Assembly: GCF_001665395.1 (NCBI RefSeq)
Contig: NZ_LZSG01000040.1
Coordinates: 1 to 64,000, forward strand
Source: Mycobacterium sp. 1164966.3
GTDB taxonomy: Bacteria; Actinomycetota; Actinomycetes; Mycobacteriales; Mycobacteriaceae
Direction: 5' to 3'
DNA length: 64,000 nt
Below the pieces are notes generated by a model. The model made no database searches and was not told the origin of the DNA. It was given only the letters and a program-made list of their open reading frames with translations. The position numbers and the translations under genes were made by a program. This document shows, piece by piece, positions 57,884-64,000 of the stretch. Within the stretch, counting starts at the first letter, position 1. Each line of letters begins with the position of its first letter.

Positions 57884-58722
57884 CCGAAGCGAACATTGCC
57901 GCAGATATCGACCTGCCCGCCGCGGCGCCGGCGCCGTACTTCGTGCGCGACGAAAACCTCTACGTGCCAAGCGGAATCGCACGCGGGGGATGGGGGCCGT
58001 CGATCAGCGGCCATGTGGTCGGCGGGCTGTTGGCGTGGGCAGTCGAGTGCGTGGTCGACGATCCAGAGCTGCAACCTGCGCGGTTGACGGTCGACCTGCC
58101 ACGCCCCACCGCACTGGAACCGATCGAGGTGCGCACCCGGGTCCAACACGCCCGACGACGCCTGCGGCTCGTCGAGGCTGTTCTCATCCAGCACGACGTC
58201 CCGGTAGCGCAGGCAAGCGCGCTGTTCCTGCGGCGCGGACCCCAGCCCGATGGCGTCGTGTGGACAGAGCCGGTGCGAATGCCGCCGCTTCCGACCGGGC
58301 GGGACGGGGCTCATCCCTCGATCTTCATGCGAACCTACGGCTGGGGCGTCGATATCCAGAATCCCGATCCGGGCTGGCTGGACAGTTCGGGACGAAAATA
58401 CACCTGGCTGCATGAAACGCGTCCCTTGATCGACGCCGAACCGCTCAGCGCGTTCACCCGCGCGGCGATGGCCGGCGATGTCACCGCCTCACTCGCCAAC
58501 TGGGGAACCAACGGCCTGCAGTTCATCAATGCCGACTACACGCTCACCCTGAGTCGACTGCCCGAAGGACCCCACATCGGGCTGGCCTCGCTAACGCACT
58601 ACAGCCAGGACGGGATCGCCACCGGCTCGGCCGTCCTCGTGGACCACATAGGCCCGGTGGGCAGTGGTGTGTCCGTCTCGATCGCCCACTCCGGATTCCT
58701 TCCCCCGTCGCCGCCTAGATGA
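57880..58722 (+). CDS. Acyl-CoA thioesterase-family double-hotdog protein
   Basis: 280 residues from GTG 57880. Double hotdog layout: YVPSGIARGGWGPSISGHVVGGLLAWAVECVVDDPELQPARLTVDLPRPTALEPIEVRTRV, then a second half with SLANWGTNGLQFINADYTLTLSRLP. The GG-h-A segment and DLPRPT are typical of mycobacterial thioesterase-family proteins. It would hydrolyse acyl-CoA. Its stop overlaps the fadD pseudogene start, so it was probably paired with that ligase. Confidence 0.82.
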   Translation: MTEANIAADIDLPAAAPAPYFVRDENLYVPSGIARGGWGPSISGHVVGGLLAWAVECVVDDPELQPARLTVDLPRPTALEPIEVRTRVQHARRRLRLVEAVLIQHDVPVAQASALFLRRGPQPDGVVWTEPVRMPPLPTGRDGAHPSIFMRTYGWGVDIQNPDPGWLDSSGRKYTWLHETRPLIDAEPLSAFTRAAMAGDVTASLANWGTNGLQFINADYTLTLSRLPEGPHIGLASLTHYSQDGIATGSAVLVDHIGPVGSGVSVSIAHSGFLPPSPPR

Positions 58723-59275
58723 CCACGCAGGACGCCGTCCACGGCCGACCGGGCGGCAGGACGTTCTGGACCTTGATCGCCGAAGCCGCTGCGCGCCAAC
58801 CGAACCGGCCGCTGCTGAACGACGATCACCTCAAAGGACCCCAATGCTTCCTCGGCTACGCAGACGCCGCTCTTGACGCCGACGCATTCGACAGCGAAGG
58901 TTGGCTGCGCACAGGCGATCTCGGGCTGATCGATGCGAATGGCAATGTCCATGTCACGGGTCGCATCAAAGATGCGATCATCCGCAACGCGGAGAACGTC
59001 TCGGCTTTAGAGGTGGAGAACGTTCTCATCGCCCATCCCGCGGTCGCCGACGTCGCGGTCATCGGCGTTCCCGACCGCGGTAGCGGCGAGCGGGTATGCG
59101 CAGTGGTGGTACCTCATTCGGCCGATGGGGTGTCATTAAATCCCTGGCGGAACACTGCCGTTCGCGGGGGCTGAGTCGCTACAAATTCCCTGAGCGCCTC
59201 GTGCTGGTCGACGACCTGCCGCGCAACCAGTTCGGGAAAGTGATCAAGAAAGACCTGCGCGACGCCTGGGGATGA
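58719..59275 (+). pseudogene. fadD-type acyl-CoA ligase pseudogene with large deletion and frameshift
   Basis: The N-terminus (RTFWTLIAEAAARQPNRPLLNDDH) joins directly to the C-terminal domain (CFLGYADAALDADAFDSEGWLRTGDLG ... GRIKDAIIRNAENVSALEVEN). Roughly 300 residues of the adenylation core, with the P-loop, are missing. A further one-base frameshift near 59135 moves the last segment (LAEHCRSRGLSRYKFPERLVLVDDLPRNQFGKVIKKDLRDAWG) out of frame. The deletion join coincides with the second copy of the 15-bp repeat. Inactive as a ligase. Confidence 0.82.
58824..58838 (+). repeat. Copy 2 of the 15-bp direct repeat, at a deletion join
   Basis: Exact match to 57807-57821. It falls at the point where the fadD N-terminus meets its C-terminal domain, so it is a likely recombination scar. 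Confidence 0.6.
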
Positions 59276-59591
59276 CAGTGCTGTCGATGGCACACCTCCC
59301 GGTTGCACACCTCGAAATCTGGTTATGGCGTGTAGTCCGATCCGATATCACCGCCGATATCGATTTACAAAATCGACGGCCGAGCCCCGCCGAGGCACGC
59401 GTGACCGATGTGACGGCTGTGCCTTCTGGAGGAGTTAGCCGTCATCTGACTCGTTCAAGCGTGCGGCGCCCATGAGATGAATTGCCGCACAAATCCGTTA
59501 GTCTCGTTTGTGCAATTGCCGCTCGCAAACGCGACCTCAAGCGTCCGCGCCAGACGATTAATTCGAAATCGGTTCGGGTAAGGACACATGC
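59276..59591. other. 316-base gap upstream of TetR gene
   Basis: No gene is apparent. It holds AT-rich sequence and several inverted repeats, among them CGATTTACAAAATCG near 59360 and the operator candidate at 59487-59513. Confidence 0.45.
59487..59513. promoter_or_regulatory. Putative operator of the downstream TetR
   Basis: Arms GCACAAA (59487-59493) and TTTGTGC (59507-59513) with a 13-base centre; AATTGCCGC flanks both sides as a direct repeat. Placed 78 bases before the TetR ATG. Confidence 0.4.
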
Positions 59592-60182
59592 ATGCAGCCG
59601 CCGCAACGACCCGATGAACCGGTGCAGTCCGTTCCTGCGAATGTCCGGGCGCGAGTGATGCCGGCAGTCTTCGACGAGTTGGTCCGCTGGGGTGTCGAAC
59701 GGTTCAGCGTCGAGGCAATGGCAGAGCGGCACCACCTCGACGCCGCAATGGTGTACCGCTACTGGGGAGATCGGCAGCGCCTGATTGTCGATGCAGCGCT
59801 CGGGGACAACGAGACATTGCGTTCGGTGACCGACACGGGCTCGCTGCAGGGAGACTTGCTGGCACTGGCTCGCAGCGCGGCCGAACACGTCAATACCGAC
59901 GGCGGGCGTACATTGGTGCGCGCGCTGGTCATGGATGGTCGGGGCCGGCACGACGAGGGTACCCGAATGATGTTCTGGCGACAGCGTTTCGCCGTCTTGC
60001 GTGCGATCGTGGATCGGGCGAGGAGGCGCGGCGAGTTGCGCGCGGGAGTGCACCCGGTGGCTGCTGTGCAAATCGTCATGGCGCCGATGTATGTTCGCGC
60101 CCTCTACTCGAACGACATCATCGACGACGAATACTGCTCGGCCATAGCCGATTTGGCTTGGCATGCCGTGGCGCGCAGATAA
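59592..60182 (+). CDS. TetR-family regulator
   Basis: 196 residues. N-terminal HTH: RVMPAVFDELVRWGVERFSVEAMAERHHLDAAMVYRYWGDRQRLIVDAAL, with the usual YRYWGDR/K turn, and a TetR_C-type C-terminal domain. ATG 59592. It lies downstream of the fadD pseudogene on the same strand. A dyad at 59487-59513 may be its own site. Confidence 0.88.
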   Translation: MQPPQRPDEPVQSVPANVRARVMPAVFDELVRWGVERFSVEAMAERHHLDAAMVYRYWGDRQRLIVDAALGDNETLRSVTDTGSLQGDLLALARSAAEHVNTDGGRTLVRALVMDGRGRHDEGTRMMFWRQRFAVLRAIVDRARRRGELRAGVHPVAAVQIVMAPMYVRALYSNDIIDDEYCSAIADLAWHAVARR

Positions 60183-60197
60183 ACAGTTGTCTCCGGC

Positions 60198-60680
60198 TCA
60201 TCGCGGATAGCCGCGCCGCACGGTACGGTCGAGGATGCCCAGGGTCGCCCGCAGCGCACCCTCGGACAAGACGGGAAAGATTCCGGCGTCGCGCCACTTC
60301 GGGTCGATGTTCGTCCAGTCGTAGAACGAGGTGACGATCGTGGCGGCGCCGTCGTCGGTGGGTTGCAGGCGGTAGCCGTAGACGTGCCCGATCTGGGGCC
60401 GGATCTGGCCGAGGATCGTCCACGCGATCAGCCGATCCGGCTCGAAATCGGTGATCTCGACCGTGACGTCATACTTACCCAATTGCGGAAAGTCGTTTAG
60501 CGCCTCGCGATCCATGTGGACGACGAAGTTGTCGCCTACGGCACGCACGGGGTCGCCTTCGGCGTCCTGCAGCATCCCCGACGAGTCGATCGCGACATGG
60601 CCCTGCGGGTCGCACAGCACCGCGAAGATCTCGGCGGCGGGCGCCGCGATGGTGCGTTGGGTCTCGATACGTTCGGTCAT
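60198..60680 (-). CDS. SRPBCC-family protein
   Basis: 160 residues with the START/Bet v1-like fold: TIAAPAAEIFAVLCDPQGHVAIDSSGMLQ, VTVEITDFEPDRLIAWTILG and the C-terminal helix LRATLGILDRTVRRG. Such proteins bind hydrophobic ligands or act as cyclases. ATG 60680 with AGGTGG. Converges on the TetR gene. Confidence 0.88.
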   Translation of the reverse strand: MTERIETQRTIAAPAAEIFAVLCDPQGHVAIDSSGMLQDAEGDPVRAVGDNFVVHMDREALNDFPQLGKYDVTVEITDFEPDRLIAWTILGQIRPQIGHVYGYRLQPTDDGAATIVTSFYDWTNIDPKWRDAGIFPVLSEGALRATLGILDRTVRRGYPR

Positions 60681-60705
60681 GTAACCACCTGACTTGCAAT
60701 GGATT

Positions 60706-61521
60706 TCACCGGGATTGCGCCCTGCGCCGGATCTGGCGAACGACGACTGCCACGCCGCAGAGGAGGATCGCCGCAAGAAGGGACTGCAACCCGATGATCG
60801 CGAAGGCATTGACGTCGTACCAGCCCGCTGCACTGATACAACGGTAGTTCACGCTGGTGCCCGACTGACCGGGTTTGTAGCTGTAGCTCGAGGTGCTGGC
60901 GACCAGGTGGTAGGGGCTCCGGCAGACGATTCCGCTCATCCACAGTGCCGTCGACGGGAAAATGGCAGTCAGCGCAGCCGTGCCTCCGACGCACAGGCCG
61001 ATCGCCCCGCCGATTATTCCGACGATGGCTCCCAAACGATCGGCTCCGGTGAATCTGCTCCGCGGCCGCTGGGAGCCGACCCACGTCTGCCGGCCAAGTG
61101 TCTGTCGGTGGGCGGATGTTGATGCGGCGTCAGCGGCGCCGCTGAAGCGCTGCTGGCCGATTGGGTCCGAATACACGACGGAATGGCCCGTTTTGATCGT
61201 CACCCGCCCGTTCTGCAGCACGTCATCGATCTGCGTCTGCGACATGCCCGCATCGGTCGCGGCACGCATAAAGGCCTCTCGAAGCTGCGCTATCTCGGGA
61301 CGGGAAGGCCCGTCGGGTCCCGCAGGAGCACCCGTGCGCAAACCTTCCCACAGGGCTTCTGCGCGGCGGCGAGCCCGTTCGTTACCGTCCTCGCCGGCCG
61401 ACTGTGCGTCGGTCGAAGGACGCGACGGTCCGGGATGATGCTCACGATGCGCCGCTTTCAGCTCGGCCAGCTGACGCTCCAGCTCGGCAATCCGCCTCTC
61501 CGCGTCGTCCTCTGTCACCAC
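60706..61521 (-). CDS. Membrane protein with N-terminal coiled coil
   Basis: 271 residues. N-terminal coiled coil (DDAERRIAELERQLAELKAAHREH), a low-complexity linker, an intermediate segment (EIAQLREAFMRAATDAGMSQTQIDDVLQNGRVTI), then two membrane helices (LGAIVGIIGGAIGLCVGGTAALTAIF and AFAIIGLQSLLAAILLCGVAVVV) flanking a short extracellular loop with two Cys. Unknown function. GTG starts at 61521 or one codon later. Confidence 0.72.
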   Translation of the reverse strand: MVTEDDAERRIAELERQLAELKAAHREHHPGPSRPSTDAQSAGEDGNERARRRAEALWEGLRTGAPAGPDGPSRPEIAQLREAFMRAATDAGMSQTQIDDVLQNGRVTIKTGHSVVYSDPIGQQRFSGAADAASTSAHRQTLGRQTWVGSQRPRSRFTGADRLGAIVGIIGGAIGLCVGGTAALTAIFPSTALWMSGIVCRSPYHLVASTSSYSYKPGQSGTSVNYRCISAAGWYDVNAFAIIGLQSLLAAILLCGVAVVVRQIRRRAQSR

Positions 61522-61743
61522 CAGATAATCCCACCTCAGGACTGCTGATGTAGCAGGTTTTGCGCGCTGCGTGCGGTCCGCAATTGAACCGAGTGCGCTG
61601 CCGCCTCGTGCAACCTAGATGGCCCCCAAGAGGTACGGAGCTTTTCATCACGGGCATGCCTCCTTTTCCGCGTGGCGGCGTGGCGTCGGCGCGCAATGAC
61701 GCATCTCCGCCATAAAGGCGGTGACTCCAAGAGGGAGTGAACT

Positions 61744-62658
61744 GTGGCTGAGCTATCGAACGCTGCCGACAATTCGGTCCGAGAGGTCGGATCACGGGTG
61801 GTGGACACGATCGGAAGCCAAACCTGGCTGGATCGGCCGAGCTATCGCCTCGAACACATCCTGACGCTGGCGTTCGCATGTCTGGGGAAACATCGCGAGC
61901 GAGCCGTCAATGTGTTGCACGGGATCTGGCTCGGCCATCCGCTGCATCCGGTGCTGGCCTCGCTGCCGACGGGAGCGGCGGCGACCACCCTGGTGCTGGA
62001 TGCCGCAAGTGCTTTGCCGAGTCGGAAAGAACTTCAGGACGCGTCGCAATATGCGTTGGGTGTGGGCATCGTCGCGAGCTTGGGGGCAATGGTAACCGGC
62101 GTGACGGATTGGCAGCACACGCACGAGCAGTCCAGGCGAATCGGCCTGGTGCACGGCGTGTCGAATGTAGTCGCCACTGCCTTGTACGCGAAGTCGTGGC
62201 AAGACCGTCGCCGCGGCCGCCGCATCCGTGGGATGGCCGGGAGCACTGTCGGTTACGGGATCACGCTGGCCAGTAGCTATTTGGGCGGTGCGCTGGTGTA
62301 CGGGTCGGGTGCCGGCGTCGATCGTTCGGGGCCGCGGCTGACCGGCGAAGCGTGGACGCCGGTGTTGCCGGTGACGGCGCTGGACGGACGGCCGCGTCGG
62401 GTCGAGGTGGCCGGCGTCGGTGTGGTTCTTTTCCGGAATGGCGGACGGGTCGAGGCAGTCGGCGCGCGCTGCCCGCATCTCGGGGCGCCGATGTGTGACG
62501 GCTGGATTGACCAGGGACGAATCGTATGTCCTTGGCACGGTTCCTGTTTCGCCTATGGGTCGGGCAAGGTGTTACGCGGACCGGCCACTGCGGCGCTGCC
62601 GTCCTATCCCACTCGTATCCGCAACGGCGTGGTCGAAATCCGCGGTGCTTCGTCATGA
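61744..62658 (+). CDS. DUF2231-Rieske 2Fe-2S membrane protein
   Basis: 304 residues. N-terminal membrane domain like DUF2231 (HGIWLGHPLHPVLASLPTGAAATTLVLDAAS), then a Rieske domain with CPHLGAPM and CPWHGSCF (Cys-x-His and Cys-x2-His ligands). It probably passes electrons at the membrane. GTG 61744. The hemerythrin-like gene begins in its stop (ATGA). Confidence 0.88.
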   Translation: MAELSNAADNSVREVGSRVVDTIGSQTWLDRPSYRLEHILTLAFACLGKHRERAVNVLHGIWLGHPLHPVLASLPTGAAATTLVLDAASALPSRKELQDASQYALGVGIVASLGAMVTGVTDWQHTHEQSRRIGLVHGVSNVVATALYAKSWQDRRRGRRIRGMAGSTVGYGITLASSYLGGALVYGSGAGVDRSGPRLTGEAWTPVLPVTALDGRPRRVEVAGVGVVLFRNGGRVEAVGARCPHLGAPMCDGWIDQGRIVCPWHGSCFAYGSGKVLRGPATAALPSYPTRIRNGVVEIRGASS

Positions 62659-63134
62659 ATGCCTATGACGTGCTGACCGAGCACCACGTGGTGCTGCGTG
62701 GATTGTGCAAGGACATCACCGCGCTGCCGCCTGCGTCCGCCGAACGCAGGCGGCAGCTCGACGAGCTGTTGATGGAATTGGACATTCACATGCGCATAGA
62801 AGATGACTTGTTCTATCCGGCTGTTTCCGCGGCGAGTGACTTGGTCGCGATCGCACACGCCGAGCACCGCCAAGTGTGGGACCAGCTCGCGGTGGTGTTG
62901 CGGACGCCCCCGACAGCGTCGCACTATCAGCAAGAGTGGCTGTCCTTCGTCACCGTGCTGGATGCGCACGCAGACGAAGAAGAACGTGACTTATGCCCCG
63001 CGCCAATCGATTTGGATCGGAAGAAGCTCGACGAGCTGGGTGAAAGGATGCGCGAACGGATGCAACAGTTGCGCCAGTCCACCTTCGAGAAGCTTCATGT
63101 CAAGGGCCGTACCGCCATTCTTCGTGCGTTGTGA
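62655..63134 (+). CDS. Hemerythrin-domain (HHE) protein
   Basis: 159 residues of helical bundle. Iron ligands: EHHVVLRGLCK, DIHMRIEDDLFYPAV (H-x3-E), AHAEHRQVWDQL, and DAHADEEERDL (H-x3-E). Such proteins carry a non-haem diiron site that senses oxygen or nitric oxide. The Rieske gene overlaps by 4 bases, suggesting shared redox work. Confidence 0.9.
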   Translation: MNAYDVLTEHHVVLRGLCKDITALPPASAERRRQLDELLMELDIHMRIEDDLFYPAVSAASDLVAIAHAEHRQVWDQLAVVLRTPPTASHYQQEWLSFVTVLDAHADEEERDLCPAPIDLDRKKLDELGERMRERMQQLRQSTFEKLHVKGRTAILRAL

Positions 63135-63158
63135 TGGGCGTGCCTGGCGGACAGGGCA

Positions 63159-64000
63159 TCAACGCAGCGGGTGGTTTTCGCGCACGCCCCGATACATGCC
63201 CCACCTGACGATCATCGGCATCACAACCCGGTTGACCGACCAGGGCGGGAATCGAAACGCATGGCCGGTGGGCAGAAAGACCTCCAGCCCGTCGGCCTGG
63301 ATGCCGAGCACCGAGCCCCATCGCCGCCCCGGCGCGCGATAAGCGCGCAGCTTGCGGCCCGTGAACTCGGCGCGAACGTTGTGCGCCAGCAGCGCATCCC
63401 CCCGGTTACGTGCCGAACTGCGCAGCGGGTCGGTCGCCGCCACGTCCCCGATCGCGAAGACGCCTCGGTGACCCGGCACCGTCAGTTCAGGAGTCACCCG
63501 AACGAACCCGCGCTCGTCAAGCAGCTCCGGCGGCAACCAACCGGTATTGGGTCGCACCCTGCCTATCGCCCAAAGCACGGCGTCTGCGACAGCCGCGGGT
63601 TGCCCGGTGCTCCACTCGACCGGTTGGCCGGTGATCTCGTCGCCGGCGAAGCCGTTGGCGAGCGCCGCGCGGTGCCCGGGGTGCAGGCCGACGCCGAGGT
63701 CCGTCAGTCGGCGTTCGATGCGTTGCCAGATGCGCGGGTGATGACCGGCGAGCGCACGATCTCCCGGGAAGTAGAGATCGATCTTCTTGTGCGGCCATGT
63801 GATCGCCAGATTGGCGGCGCTGCTGACGGCAGCCGCGCCGCCACCAACGACGATCACCGATTTCGCGGCGGCCACCCGGTCGTGTGCAGCGTGCAGGTCG
63901 GCGCGGATATCTGCGGCGGACTGTAGTGTCGGCCGGCGCCAGAAACCGTTGCTGACTCCCGTCGAGATGACCAGCACATCGTAGGGCTCGGCGATCGTCG
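63159..64000 (-). CDS. FAD/NAD-dependent oxidoreductase (AIF/NDH-2-like), N-terminus outside window
   Basis: The reverse strand is open to the window edge, ending at TGA 63159-63161. The visible part has a second NAD(P)-binding fold (SVIVVGGGAAAVSSAANLA) and the FAD C-motif HRGVFAIGDVAATD, then a C-terminal extension. Similar to ferredoxin-type AIF/NDH-2 enzymes. The 5' part of the gene is absent here. It could support the Rieske and hemerythrin proteins, which is an inference. Confidence 0.85.
   Translation of the reverse strand, partial: TIAEPYDVLVISTGVSNGFWRRPTLQSAADIRADLHAAHDRVAAAKSVIVVGGGAAAVSSAANLAITWPHKKIDLYFPGDRALAGHHPRIWQRIERRLTDLGVGLHPGHRAALANGFAGDEITGQPVEWSTGQPAAVADAVLWAIGRVRPNTGWLPPELLDERGFVRVTPELTVPGHRGVFAIGDVAATDPLRSSARNRGDALLAHNVRAEFTGRKLRAYRAPGRRWGSVLGIQADGLEVFLPTGHAFRFPPWSVNRVVMPMIVRWGMYRGVRENHPLR

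Overview
This is a chromosomal window from a high-GC actinobacterium that reads as a nontuberculous Mycobacterium. From about 1.3 to 28 kb, gene order and protein lengths follow the M. tuberculosis Rv1683-Rv1713 block closely: Rv1683-type lipase/acyl-AMP ligase, Trm112-like protein, TetR/ABC exporter, mpg, tyrS, tlyA, nadK, recN, steA, mctB, pyrG, xerD, parA-scpA-scpB-rluB-cmk-der. gabD2 (Rv1731) and an Rv1728c-like gene appear at about 37 kb. GTG starts, ATGA/GTGA stop-start overlaps and EphD-, F420- and FadD-type genes fit the genus. I cannot name the species.

Layout. 0-1.1 kb: 3' part of an alpha/beta-hydrolase/adenylate cyclase fusion. 1.3-4.5 kb: lipid enzyme and a small zinc-ribbon-like protein. 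4.5-6.7 kb: an exporter operon that ends with its own TetR gene and starts from a sharply defined promoter covered by twin palindromes. 6.7-19.8 kb: DNA repair, translation, NAD and CTP synthesis, cell-envelope genes and XerD. 19.8-22.8 kb: an O-methyltransferase and a PrpF/AbrB metabolite module. 22.9-28.1 kb: the ParA-ScpA-ScpB-RluB-Cmk-Der chain. 28.0-28.7 kb: a tRNA-Pro gene overlapped by, or abutting, a PD-(D/E)XK homing-type nuclease gene.

28.7-37 kb is accessory-looking: small secreted proteins, a PAP2 membrane enzyme, a Ser-Asp repeat protein, a small membrane protein behind a BlaI-like operator, a cation efflux protein, a GlxA regulator with an HD hydrolase, and gabD2. 37-38.9 kb holds cell-wall-type secreted enzymes. 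39-46 kb is a minus-strand operon of a FAAL-ACP-thioester-reductase megaenzyme, a diiron-type protein, an EphD-like hydrolase/SDR fusion and a flavin/2Fe-2S reductase. It looks like an uncharacterised lipid-modifying pathway and is the best candidate here for an undescribed system. A 344-bp stretch with nine ACTGA boxes lies upstream of it.

46.7-53.3 kb: a lipid kinase, an SDR, a DMT permease and a compact phospholipid cluster (CDP-alcohol phosphotransferase, PlsC, DedA-like protein, CdsA). 53.3-56.3 kb: secreted proteins and a PknF-type Ser/Thr kinase with a cysteine-bearing ectodomain. 56.3-60.2 kb: NTF2-like protein, F420-type oxidoreductase, thioesterase, a collapsed fadD pseudogene and a TetR. 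60.2-64 kb: an SRPBCC protein, a membrane protein, a Rieske/hemerythrin pair and the 3' part of an FAD oxidoreductase.
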